The notes under the pieces were generated by a model, which searched no databases, was not told where the DNA came from, and saw nothing but the letters and a program-made list of their open reading frames with translations. A stretch of 64,000 nt of DNA from Microcella sp. (GTDB lineage: Bacteria > Actinomycetota > Actinomycetes > Actinomycetales > Microbacteriaceae). The stretch is from positions 2,046,001 through 2,110,000 of the forward strand of contig NZ_CP075524.1 of NCBI RefSeq assembly GCF_025808395.1, given 5' to 3'. Position numbers and translations under genes: made by a program. Below are positions 35,746 through 43,906 of the stretch, in pieces. Numbering within the stretch: the stretch's first letter is position 1; each line of letters starts with the position of its first letter.

Positions 35746-36970
35746 CACGCAGCCGATCGATGATCGAGAGGGCGTCGGCAAGGTCGTCGGCATTGATCGT
35801 CGACTCGACGCGCTGGCGAGAGAACGGCTCGAGATCATCGACGTCGATGCCGCTCTCGAGGTAGACGCTCGACAGCGGGAAGGGCCCGATGCTCTGCTGC
35901 ACGCCCTGGAAGATCGCGACCTGACCGTCGGTCACCCCGACGAAGAACCGCGTCTGAGTCCACTGGTAGCCGGCGACCAGGGCAGAGGTGACGAGAGCGA
36001 TGACGAGCAGCAGGCCCACCGACCAGGTGATGCGCCGACGCACCTTGCGCCGCGCGTCTTCGGCGATGAGCTCTCTGAAGAACTCTTCAGACTCTGGCTC
36101 GAAGTGCTCGTCTTCGGGAATCGACTGGGCCTTGAGCGGATGCAGCAGCAGGGCGGGCAGTCGAACACTGCGCTTCGTCACCGAGGCGCCGAAGGTGAGC
36201 GGCTGCGCGGCCGAGCCGACGAAGAGAGGGCGCGAGACAGCGCTCGACGGCGACTCGTCGACCCCGACGATGACGATCGTGACATTGTCGGGCGCGCCCT
36301 CGTCGAGGCTCTCGTCGATGAGCGCTTCGACGGCCGCCGCCGCGTCGGCGTGCTCGGCGAGAAGCTCGGCGATGCGGTCTTCGCTGACGAACCCGCTGAG
36401 ACCGTCAGAGCACAGCAGCCACCGGTCGCCCGGCTCGGTGTCGACGATCTCGCTGTCGATCTCAGGAGTCAGGTCGACGTCGCCGAGCACCCGCATGAGC
36501 ACCGATCGACGAGGGTGCACGGCCGCCTCTTCAGCACTGATGCGGCCGCTGTCGACGAGGCGCTGCACGAAGGTGTGGTCTTTCGTGATCTGAGTCAGTC
36601 GTCCGGCGCGCCACCGGTAGATGCGGCTGTCGCCGATGTGCACGATGGCGAGGCGGTGGCCCACGCGCACGAAGCCGCTGACGGTGGTGCCCATTCCGGT
36701 GAGCTCCGGATGCTCGAAGACGGCTTCAGCCAACTCCTGATTCGCGTCGAGCAGTGCTGAGCTGAGCGCCCGCGCGGCCTCGTCGGCCGACTCGAACGGC
36801 CGATCCATGTCGGCGATCGACTGCAGCGTCATGGCACTCGCCACATCGCCGCCCGCGTGGCCGCCCATGCCGTCGGCCACCACGAACAAGTGCTCGCCGG
36901 CATAGCCGGAGTCTTGATTGTTCGCGCGCACCTTGCCGACGTGCGAACCAGCGGCCGAGAGGGTCGTCAT
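35732..36970 (-). CDS. pstP: PP2C-type Ser/Thr phosphatase PstP
   Basis: 412 residues. The PP2C domain (1-230) has metal-binding motifs VRANNQDSGYAG, VVADGMGGHAGGDVAS, HIGDSRIYRWRAG and CSDGLSGFV...DNVTIVIV. A linker follows, then a membrane helix at about 310-335 and a small extracellular domain. It reverses phosphorylation by the PknA/PknB kinases in the same operon. Confidence 0.95.
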   Translation of the reverse strand: MTTLSAAGSHVGKVRANNQDSGYAGEHLFVVADGMGGHAGGDVASAMTLQSIADMDRPFESADEAARALSSALLDANQELAEAVFEHPELTGMGTTVSGFVRVGHRLAIVHIGDSRIYRWRAGRLTQITKDHTFVQRLVDSGRISAEEAAVHPRRSVLMRVLGDVDLTPEIDSEIVDTEPGDRWLLCSDGLSGFVSEDRIAELLAEHADAAAAVEALIDESLDEGAPDNVTIVIVGVDESPSSAVSRPLFVGSAAQPLTFGASVTKRSVRLPALLLHPLKAQSIPEDEHFEPESEEFFRELIAEDARRKVRRRITWSVGLLLVIALVTSALVAGYQWTQTRFFVGVTDGQVAIFQGVQQSIGPFPLSSVYLESGIDVDDLEPFSRQRVESTINADDLADALSIIDRLRDELD

Positions 36971-36974
36971 GCGC

Positions 36975-37490
36975 CTACCGTCGCAGCTCGAACGTCGTCG
37001 TGCCGATGCTGACAGGAGTGTTCGGCGGCACCGGCGTCGGGGCGCCCACCTTCTTGCCTTTCACGAACGAGCCGTTCGTCGAGTCGAGATCTTGCAGCAT
37101 CCACACGTCGTCCCAGAGCATGAGCCGCGCGTGATGCGTCGAGGTGTAGTCGTCGCGGATCACGAGCCCCGAGTCTGCCGAGCGCCCGATGGTCAACTGA
37201 TCGCCCTCGAGCGGCAGCTCGAGACCCTCTTTGGCTCCTGACGTGATGACCAGGCGGCGAGCGGGAGGCCCGCCAGCTGCGGGCGGTGAGCTGGGGGTGC
37301 GAGCGACGGGGGCTGCCACAGGAGCCGCAGTGCTCGAGGCGGCGGCAGCCGCGGGGGTGCCGGCGGCGGGCATCCGGCGCACCTTCGTGCCGAACAGATC
37401 AGATCGCAGGGCGTAGACGATCGCGAAGACGAACGCCCACATCAGAATGAGAAAGCCGATGCGCAGCAGCAGCAGGGTGAGCTCGCTCAT
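36975..37490 (-). CDS. fhaB: FHA domain membrane protein FhaB (FipA)
   Basis: 171 residues: an N-terminal membrane helix (LTLLLLRIGFLILMWAFVFAIVYAL), an Ala/Pro linker, and a C-terminal FHA domain with GRSADSGLVIRDDYTSTHHARL and DLDSTNGSFVKG. It binds phosphothreonine on kinases or divisome partners. It overlaps fhaA by 4 nt. Confidence 0.94.
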   Translation of the reverse strand: MSELTLLLLRIGFLILMWAFVFAIVYALRSDLFGTKVRRMPAAGTPAAAAASSTAAPVAAPVARTPSSPPAAGGPPARRLVITSGAKEGLELPLEGDQLTIGRSADSGLVIRDDYTSTHHARLMLWDDVWMLQDLDSTNGSFVKGKKVGAPTPVPPNTPVSIGTTTFELRR

Positions 37491-38197
37491 CGGCCTCCTC
37501 CAGGGGGTCGCGTTCGGGGTTCGGCGACGGCACCGCGCTGGGCGAGCACGCGAAACTCGATGCGGGTACGCCCGATCTCGATCACGCTATCGGGCGGCAG
37601 CACGGCTCGCGTGACCGGCTCACCGTTGAGCAGGGTTCCGTTGGTGCTGCCGAGGTCGGTGACCTGGGCGCGCTCGCCATCCCAGAGAATCTCGATGTGC
37701 TTGCGGCTCGTGCCCGAATCATCGAGCGTGATGTCGGCTTCGCTGCCCCGACCGATGATGGTGCGCGAGCGGGTGAGGCGGTGCCGGGCTCCGTCGATGT
37801 CGAGCACGGGGCTCCACACGACCTGGCCCTTGACGGTGGTGCTGGCGATGGCGACGACGCCCTCAGCGATGCTGTCGTCGCGGTCGAGCGTGATGTCGAT
37901 GCCGCCCGGAAAGGTGTAGCCCTGCGCGGTGGCGTGCCGCTGCAGCAGCAGCGTGAGCTCATCGATGAGCGACTCGCCGAGGTCGTTCATGCGCGCGAAA
38001 TCGGCGGGGGCGAGGCGCACGTGCAGCTCGTTCGGCACCAGAATGCGGTCGCGCGAGACGACGGCGGCTTTCGTGTCGAGCTCGCGGCGCAGCGACGCGG
38101 CGATCTCGAGCGGTTGCACTCCGCTCTTGAACGTTTTCGCGAACGCACCGCCGACGGCGCGCTCGAGACCGCGCTCGAAGCTGTCGAGAAGCCCCAC
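37487..38197 (-). CDS. fhaA: FHA domain protein FhaA (DUF3662 + FHA)
   Basis: 236 residues: an N-terminal DUF3662 domain (1-125, GLLDSFERGLERAVGGAFAKTF...) and a C-terminal FHA domain (TIIGRGSEADITLDDSGTSRKHIEI, DLGSTNGTLLNG). The long linker of mycobacterial FhaA is reduced to about 15 residues. It is the first gene of the seven-gene cell-wall signalling operon. A GAGGACGC ribosome-binding site precedes the ATG. FhaA binds phosphorylated MurJ/MviN in mycobacteria. Confidence 0.94.
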   Translation of the reverse strand: MGLLDSFERGLERAVGGAFAKTFKSGVQPLEIAASLRRELDTKAAVVSRDRILVPNELHVRLAPADFARMNDLGESLIDELTLLLQRHATAQGYTFPGGIDITLDRDDSIAEGVVAIASTTVKGQVVWSPVLDIDGARHRLTRSRTIIGRGSEADITLDDSGTSRKHIEILWDGERAQVTDLGSTNGTLLNGEPVTRAVLPPDSVIEIGRTRIEFRVLAQRGAVAEPRTRPPGGGR

Positions 38198-38317
38198 CTG
38201 CGTCCTCCCTCGGCCGATGACCCTCTGATGGTAGTCGTCTCGCCTTGCCAGCGCCGCACAGCGACCTGGGTGCCCTGTGCTAATCTCGCTGAGTTGACGG
38301 GCCGTGAGGCGCGTCGC

Positions 38318-38404
38318 GCGCGAGTGGCGGAATTGGCAGACGCGCTGGCTTCAGGTGCCAGTGCCCGTAAGGGCGTGGGGGTTCAAGTCCCCCCTCGCGC
38401 ACCA
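38318..38404 (+). tRNA. tRNA-Leu (CAG)
   Basis: An 87-nt type II tRNA: acceptor GCGCGAG/CTCGCGC, anticodon stem CTGGC/GCCAG around TTCAGGT (anticodon CAG), long variable arm TGCCCGTAAGGGCG, T-arm GGGGGTTCAAGTCCCCC. Unlike the other two tRNAs here, CCA is encoded (38402-38404). Confidence 0.97.
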
Positions 38405-38469
38405 GAGATTTCTTCTGGTGCGACTCTTCGTGACGGCGGTCATCACGCCGCGGGCTAGGCTCGGGCACC

Positions 38470-39009
38470 ATGGCAGCCGGCGCAGTGGTCTACACGTTCA
38501 CAGGATCATTGGCCGACGTCGATCGCGCCGTCTACGACGACCTCAGTCTGCGCGTCGCACGCCACCCGAGCGAGACCGACGCCTACATGATGACGCGCGT
38601 GCTCGCCTACTGCCTCGAATTCCACGAGGGCGTCGCCTTCAGCGAGGGCGTCTCGTCGACCGATGAGCCCGCCGTCATCGTGCGTGATCGCACGGGTCGC
38701 GTCACGACATGGGTCGAGGTGGGGGCACCGGATGCTGCGCGCCTGCACCACGGCAGCAAACTGGCCGACCGCACGACGATCTACACGCACCGCGACCCGA
38801 GCAAGGTGCTCGCCCAGTGGGCGGGCAAGAAGATTCACCAGTCAGAGCGGATCGTGCTGCACAGCTTCGACCCCGGGTTCATCGAGGCCGCGGTCGCGGT
38901 GCTCGAACGCCGCAACACCATCACCGTCTCGGTGACCGAGCGGCAGGTCTACCTTGAGCTCAACGGCACCACGCTGAGCACGGTCGTGCACGATCACCCG
39001 CTCACGTAG
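38470..39009 (+). CDS. YaeQ family protein
   Basis: A 179-residue protein clearly of the YaeQ family: RAVYDDLSLRVARHPSETDAYMMTRVLAYCLEFHEG, TTWVEVGAPDAARLHHGSK and a C-terminal beta segment. YaeQ folds resemble PD-(D/E)XK nucleases; a role in antitermination-linked regulation was reported for the enterobacterial protein, but the activity is uncertain. It is transcribed alone, 65 bp after tRNA-Leu. Confidence 0.88.
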   Translation: MAAGAVVYTFTGSLADVDRAVYDDLSLRVARHPSETDAYMMTRVLAYCLEFHEGVAFSEGVSSTDEPAVIVRDRTGRVTTWVEVGAPDAARLHHGSKLADRTTIYTHRDPSKVLAQWAGKKIHQSERIVLHSFDPGFIEAAVAVLERRNTITVSVTERQVYLELNGTTLSTVVHDHPLT

Positions 39010-39039
39010 AGCCGCGGAGACAAGAAAGGCGACGGCCCC

Positions 39040-39220
39040 TTCATCAACCCGAATGATGAAAGAACCGCCGCCAGAACCTTGACTGCCTCGGCAGGCCCCC
39101 GGCGATCCCCCGATCGCCACCTGCCGTTGCGTTGGCTCCACTCTGCTCGACGCGACGACGGCGTGCAACGGTGAAGCGGGCAGAAGATTCGCAATGCGAA
39201 CGGCGCCCCCCGAGTGGGGG
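39040..39220. terminator. Array of four hairpins between yaeQ and the LuxR gene (convergent)
   Basis: The 227-bp gap has no gene. Hairpins: TTCATCA/TGATGAA (39040-39060, loop ACCCGAA); a two-part stem CGGCAGG..GGCGATC/GATCGCC..CCTGCCG (39089-39126); TTCGC/GCGAA (39188-39200); CCCCC/GGGGG with GAGT loop (39207-39220). The last lies 17 bp past the LuxR stop and suits its termination; the first suits yaeQ. None has a T-tract. Confidence 0.5.
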
Positions 39221-39236
39221 ACGCGATGGCGCACTG

Positions 39237-40367
39237 CTATCGCGCCACCGGCCCGCCGCGCACTGGTTCGCCGCGCAGGACGCGCTGCTCGTTGTCGCGG
39301 AAGCGGGGTTCGTAGTGGGTGAAGAAGATCTTGCCGACCAGATCGCGACGGCTGCGCACTCCCGTTTTCTCGAAAATGTTGCGCAGGTGGTTCTGCACGG
39401 TGAGCGGTGAGACAACGAGCGACGTGGCGATCTCGTGCGTCGAAGAACCCGTGAGCACCAGTTCGACGACATCGCGTTCACGCTCGGTGAGGCCGTAGGC
39501 CGACATCAGCAGCGGGTAGATGCGGGCGGGGTGCGCCTGTTCGACGATCACGGCGACCCGGTGTCGATCGTCGCCGCTCAGCGGGGCGCCGTGCAGCAGC
39601 ATCCACGTGCCGTCATCGGCGGGCACTCTCGAGAAGGCGACGGTCGCCGGCTGGTGATCGGCGACGCTCTGCAGCACCTGCGCGGCGACTGCGATGACCG
39701 CTGACGGCAGGCGACCCGCCGCGAGATCGCCGTCAGGCAGCCGTGCGAGCCATCGCTCTGCCCCCGGAGTGGCCGACCGCACCTGCCAGCGGTCGTCGAT
39801 CACGACGAGGCCAGGAGCATCGGCCGTCTCGGGATCACGCGCCTCGCCGAGCGCCAGCGCCCGCCGAGCACCCGCGGCCAGCTCGGGGCCGATCGCACGC
39901 AGAAACCGCTTGTCGTCATCGGTGAACCGCGGCGCACCCGGTTCGCGGTAGAGGCCGATCGCGCCCCAGGTCTCGCCCTGCTTCGTGCGCAGGCGGGCGA
40001 TCAGCTCTTGGTCTCCGCCCATCGACATGTTGAACTTCCAGCGAGGGCTCGCGCTCGGATCACCCCCGGTCGCCTCGTGGAGGGTCGAGACGCCCTCAGG
40101 CGACCGAACCACGTCGACGAGCGTGTACACATCGTCGCCGTAGTACTCGTGAGCGAGTGCGTCGGCCGGAAATTCATCGAGACCCTCATGGAAGTGACTC
40201 GTGACGAGGTGCGATGCCGGGTCGAGGGTGAAATAGCACGGAGTCCAGTAGTGGGGAACGACGCTCGAGATGATCTCAGTGCACGACCGCCAGTACGTCG
40301 CCAGGTCGAGTGGAGCCGTGGCGAGGGCGGCGACCTTCTCGATCGCCCGCTCGGTGCGGTCGGGCAT
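39237..40367 (-). CDS. LuxR family transcriptional regulator with GAF-like N-terminal domain
   Basis: About 376 residues from ATG 40367 (ATG 40406 also possible). The N-terminal 180 residues look like a GAF/PAS sensor (FTDDDKRFLRAIGPELAAGARRAL). The C-terminal HTH is LuxR-type: LTERERDVVELVLTGSSTHEIATSLVVSPLTVQNHLRNIFEKTGVRSRRDLV. It has no response-regulator receiver domain. It is divergent from the NAD(P)-binding gene, which it may regulate (inference); the ligand is unknown. Confidence 0.88.
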   Translation of the reverse strand: MPDRTERAIEKVAALATAPLDLATYWRSCTEIISSVVPHYWTPCYFTLDPASHLVTSHFHEGLDEFPADALAHEYYGDDVYTLVDVVRSPEGVSTLHEATGGDPSASPRWKFNMSMGGDQELIARLRTKQGETWGAIGLYREPGAPRFTDDDKRFLRAIGPELAAGARRALALGEARDPETADAPGLVVIDDRWQVRSATPGAERWLARLPDGDLAAGRLPSAVIAVAAQVLQSVADHQPATVAFSRVPADDGTWMLLHGAPLSGDDRHRVAVIVEQAHPARIYPLLMSAYGLTERERDVVELVLTGSSTHEIATSLVVSPLTVQNHLRNIFEKTGVRSRRDLVGKIFFTHYEPRFRDNEQRVLRGEPVRGGPVAR

Positions 40368-40493
40368 CACGCTCTCAGGGTAGACCGCGACTCCCATCGT
40401 CAACATGGCGGAAATCTGCCATGGGCACGGCCACGAGGGCGAACTATGGTCGACCACCACTGAGACTGCAGTCATCACGAGAGGGGGACGACC

Positions 40494-41129
40494 ATGAAGA
40501 TCGCCGTATTCGGAGGAGCGGGGCTCGCGGGCTCAGCCTTCGTGGAGCACGCTCTTCGGCAGGGTCATGGCGTGAGAGCTCTCGTTCGCGAGTCGACCTC
40601 GGTGCCACCCGGGCTCGCCACCGCAGAAGTCGTGCGAGGGGATGCGCTCGATGCGAGTGCGGTCGCCGAGACGATCAGCGGCTGCGATGTCGTCGTCTCG
40701 AGCCTGGGCGGATTCAGGGGGCCCGAGAGTCTCGACGCAGGCACGGCGAACATCATCGACGCCATGCGCCGACAAGGGCTGCGCCGACTCGTGGTGCTGC
40801 AGGGCTTTCACGTGAGCTTCGAGGGAGACCCCGAGAACTTCGCCAAGCGCATCGTGAAGCTGTACTTGCGGCTGCGGTGCCGACCCTTGCTGCCGCACAG
40901 TGCCGCCTTGGGGCGACTGCTGCGCGAAACCGATGACATCGAGTGGACCCTCGTGCGAGTTCCGCCCATCGTCGACGCGCCGTTCACCGGCCGCGCCGAG
41001 TTGGGGCGCTTCGCGCTCGGCCCACTGAGCAAGGTGACCGTCGGAGACACCGCAGCGACCCTGCTCGACTTCGCGACCAGCACCGCGTCTGTTCACGACG
41101 CCCCGATGCTCGTGACCGGGCGACGCTGA
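40494..41129 (+). CDS. NAD(P)H-binding atypical SDR/NmrA-like protein
   Basis: 211 residues beginning MKIAVFGGAGLAGSAFVEHA, a dinucleotide-binding glycine motif; VVVSSLGGF is at strand 4. It belongs to the biliverdin-reductase-B/NmrA-like atypical SDRs and has no YxxxK catalytic pair. The substrate is unknown. A GAGAGGGGG ribosome-binding site precedes the ATG. It is divergent from the LuxR-type regulator. Confidence 0.85.
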   Translation: MKIAVFGGAGLAGSAFVEHALRQGHGVRALVRESTSVPPGLATAEVVRGDALDASAVAETISGCDVVVSSLGGFRGPESLDAGTANIIDAMRRQGLRRLVVLQGFHVSFEGDPENFAKRIVKLYLRLRCRPLLPHSAALGRLLRETDDIEWTLVRVPPIVDAPFTGRAELGRFALGPLSKVTVGDTAATLLDFATSTASVHDAPMLVTGRR

Positions 41130-41144
41130 CGCACGCGCAGGCGG

Positions 41145-41159
41145 TACCCCACGGGGGTA
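41145..41159. promoter_or_regulatory. CsoR-like operator upstream of the copper chaperone gene
   Basis: TACCCC, ACG, GGGGTA: a near-palindrome of the TACCCN/NGGGTA type bound by copper-sensing CsoR repressors. It lies 15 bp before the chaperone ATG and overlaps the likely promoter. Confidence 0.75.
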
Positions 41160-41174
41160 TGAGAAGATGGCGGG

Positions 41175-41549
41175 ATGACTGCGAACACAGACCTCTCGTC
41201 ACGCACCACTCCCCTCAACCTGCTCGGTGACCAGACCGCGGCGGGCGGTTGCTGCGGCGGCGGCTCGTGCATGTGCGGCAGCCCCGCCGGCGCCGCGAGC
41301 CCCGGGGCGCAGACCGTTGACGACCACGCCCCGTCGGCGGCCGCGCACGAGTTTCTCGTCACGGGAATGACGTGCGGGCACTGCGTCTCGAGCGTAAGAG
41401 AAGAGGTCGGTGCGATCGCGGGGGTCGAGTCGGTCGAGGTGGTGCTGAAGAACGGCGGCGAGTCTCGAGTGACAGTGCGCGCAGCGGGTGCGCTCGACCC
41501 TGACGCCGTGCGCGCCGCTGTCGAGGAAGCCGGCTACAAGCTGGCCTGA
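41175..41549 (+). CDS. copZ: CopZ-like copper chaperone with Cys-rich N-terminal extension
   Basis: 124 residues. The C-terminal 67 are a heavy-metal-associated domain with MTCGHC (metal-binding cysteines) and the usual EEAGYKLA end. The first 55 residues are an added segment with GGCCGGGSCMCGSP (four Cys within ten residues) that may bind more Cu(I). It delivers copper to the CopA ATPase encoded 48 bp downstream. CsoR-type boxes precede both genes. Confidence 0.92.
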   Translation: MTANTDLSSRTTPLNLLGDQTAAGGCCGGGSCMCGSPAGAASPGAQTVDDHAPSAAAHEFLVTGMTCGHCVSSVREEVGAIAGVESVEVVLKNGGESRVTVRAAGALDPDAVRAAVEEAGYKLA

Positions 41550-41565
41550 CCAGAGGAGCCTTGAG

Positions 41566-41590
41566 TACCCCAGGGGGGTATTGCTAGAGT
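41566..41590 (+). promoter_or_regulatory. CsoR-like operator and -10 element of copA
   Basis: TACCCC, AGG, GGGGTA at 41566-41580 repeats the upstream operator. TAGAGT at 41585-41590 is a plausible -10 only 7 bp before the copA ATG, with no ribosome-binding site, so copA is probably read from a leaderless transcript (inference). Confidence 0.65.
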
Positions 41591-41597
41591 GGGGCCC

Positions 41598-43853
41598 ATG
41601 ACAGCCTCGCCCGCGACCGATCTGCAGCTCGATCTGCAGGGCATGACGTGCGCATCGTGCGCGAACCGCATCGAGCGGGGGCTCAACAAGGTGCCCGGAG
41701 TCGAGGCCACCGTCAACTTCGCCACGGAGCGGGCCACCGTGCGTGCGACGCCGGAGGCGGCGGGGCAACTCGATGCCTCAGCGTTGCTCGCGGCGGTCGA
41801 GAAGGCCGGGTACTCGGCGACGGTCGTCGGCGCGCGCGACGAGAGCGCAGCATCCACCGCTCTTCACACGACTCCGGTCGATGAGCTCGCGCCCCTGCGC
41901 CAGCGGCTCATCATCTCTGCCGCGCTGACGGTGCCCGTGCTCGTGCTGTCGATGGTTCCGGCGTGGCAGTTCACGAACTGGCAGTGGCTCGCACTCGCGC
42001 TCGCCTCGCCCGTCGCCGTGTGGGGGGCGTGGCCGTTTCACCGGGTGGCCCTGCACAATGCGCGGCGATTCATCGCCAGCATGGACACACTCATCTCGGT
42101 CGGCGTGACCGCCGCCTACCTCTGGAGCCTGTACGCGCTGTTCTTCGGCGAAGCAGGCATGCCGGGCATGACCATGACGCTGCAGCTGCTCGGCACGCCA
42201 GAAGCGGGAGCCCACGAGATCTACCTCGAAGTCGCTGCCGCCGTGACGGTGTTCATCTTGCTCGGGCGCTACCTCGAAGCGCGCGCCAAGCGTTCGTCTC
42301 GCGAAGCCCTCGACGCGCTGCTCGATCTCGCTGCGCGCGACGTCGCAGTGCTGCGCGATGGCGTCGAAGTGCGCATTCCGGTCGGGCAGCTGCAGCTGGG
42401 CGATCGCTTCGTCGTGCGGCCAGGCGAGACCATCGCGACCGACGGCCTAGTCATCGAAGGCTCATCGAGCGTCGACCAGTCCCTCCTGACAGGCGAGTCA
42501 GTGCCCGTCGATGTCGCCGTCGACAGCCGGGTGGTCGGCGGCACCCTCAATGTCGGGGGGCGGCTTGTCGTCGAGGCTTCGCGCATCGGGGCCGACACCG
42601 AGCTCGCCCGCCTGGCGCGACTCGTCGAAGAGGCGCAGACCGGCAAGGCCGAGGTGCAGCGGCTCGCCGACCGTGTGTCGGGGGTGTTCGTTCCCATCGT
42701 CTTCGTGCTCGCTCTCGGCACGCTGCTCGCCTGGATTCTCATCGGCAACTCGGTCGAGATCGGCTTTACGGCCGCCGTCGCGACCCTCATCATCGCCTGC
42801 CCGTGCGCCCTCGGGCTCGCGACCCCCACCGCGCTGCTCGTCGGCACCGGGCGGGGCTCGCAGCTCGGCATTCTCATTCGAGGCCCGCAGGTGCTCGAGC
42901 GCACGCGGCGCATCGACACGATCGTGCTCGACAAGACGGGAACAGTGACGACCGGGCAGTTGGCGGTCACGGGCGTCGAGGCCGTCGGCAGCATCGATCG
43001 CGACCGGATGCTCGCACTCGCCGCCTCGGCCGAAGAAGGGTCTGAGCATCCGCTCGCCAGGGCGATCGTCGGCCACGCCCGCGACGCCGGCATCGAGTTG
43101 CTCGCGGCCGAGAGCTTCGAGTCGCACGCGGGCGCTGGGGTCACCGCGGTGGTCGACGGGCACGCGCTCGCGATCGGCCGCGCGTCATGGCTCTTCGAGT
43201 CGTGGGCTGTCGAGGTCGACGCTTCGCTCATCGTGACCCACGAGTCACGAGGAGCGACCCCGATCGTCGTCTCGATCGACGGTGCGGTCGCAGGCATCAT
43301 CGTGCTTGCCGACACGCTCAAGCCGACGTCGGCGCTCGCCCTCGACCGGCTGCGTGCCCTGGGGCTCGAACCCGTGTTGCTGACTGGCGATAACGCCGGC
43401 GCGGCCCGAACAGTGGGGGCGGAGCTCGGTATCGACGACGTGCGCGCAGGGGTGACGCCGGCGGGCAAGCTCGATGTCATCCGCGAGCTGCAGGCTGATG
43501 GGCACGTCGTCGCGATGGTCGGCGATGGGGTCAACGACGCGGCGGCGCTCGCCGCGGCCGATCTGGGCATCGCGATGGGCGGCGGAACCGACGCGGCCAT
43601 GGCGGCGTCAGATCTCACCGTCGTGAGCGGAGACCTGCTCGTCGTCGTCGACGCCATCCGACTCGCTCGGCGCACGTTGCGCACCATCATCGGCAACCTG
43701 TTCTGGGCGTTCGGCTACAACGTGGCGGCGATACCGATCGCCATGCTCGGGCTGCTCAACCCGCTGCTCGCGGCACTCGCGATGGCGTTCTCGAGCGTGT
43801 TCGTCGTGACGAACTCACTGCGGTTGCGCGGGTTCAAGCCCCAACCTCGGTGA
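41598..43853 (+). CDS. copA: Cu(I)-exporting P1B-type ATPase CopA
   Basis: 751 residues: one N-terminal metal-binding domain with MTCASC (Cys18, Cys21), eight predicted membrane helices, TGES in the actuator domain, the intramembrane CPC (401-403), DKTGT phosphorylation site (Asp445), the HP motif in EEGSEHPLA and GDGVNDAAAL. It exports copper from the cytoplasm. The regulator gene csoR is not in the window. Confidence 0.96.
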   Translation: MTASPATDLQLDLQGMTCASCANRIERGLNKVPGVEATVNFATERATVRATPEAAGQLDASALLAAVEKAGYSATVVGARDESAASTALHTTPVDELAPLRQRLIISAALTVPVLVLSMVPAWQFTNWQWLALALASPVAVWGAWPFHRVALHNARRFIASMDTLISVGVTAAYLWSLYALFFGEAGMPGMTMTLQLLGTPEAGAHEIYLEVAAAVTVFILLGRYLEARAKRSSREALDALLDLAARDVAVLRDGVEVRIPVGQLQLGDRFVVRPGETIATDGLVIEGSSSVDQSLLTGESVPVDVAVDSRVVGGTLNVGGRLVVEASRIGADTELARLARLVEEAQTGKAEVQRLADRVSGVFVPIVFVLALGTLLAWILIGNSVEIGFTAAVATLIIACPCALGLATPTALLVGTGRGSQLGILIRGPQVLERTRRIDTIVLDKTGTVTTGQLAVTGVEAVGSIDRDRMLALAASAEEGSEHPLARAIVGHARDAGIELLAAESFESHAGAGVTAVVDGHALAIGRASWLFESWAVEVDASLIVTHESRGATPIVVSIDGAVAGIIVLADTLKPTSALALDRLRALGLEPVLLTGDNAGAARTVGAELGIDDVRAGVTPAGKLDVIRELQADGHVVAMVGDGVNDAAALAAADLGIAMGGGTDAAMAASDLTVVSGDLLVVVDAIRLARRTLRTIIGNLFWAFGYNVAAIPIAMLGLLNPLLAALAMAFSSVFVVTNSLRLRGFKPQPR

Positions 43854-43906
43854 GCGTCTGCGCGCTGTGACCAGCATGCTCTCCCGGGGTCGCGGTGGGG
43901 TGCGAC

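Noticed and set aside
41640..41660. Zinc/cadmium ATPase instead of copper
   Set aside because: CASC in the metal-binding domain, the intramembrane CPC, a CopZ-type neighbour and CsoR-like boxes all point to Cu(I).
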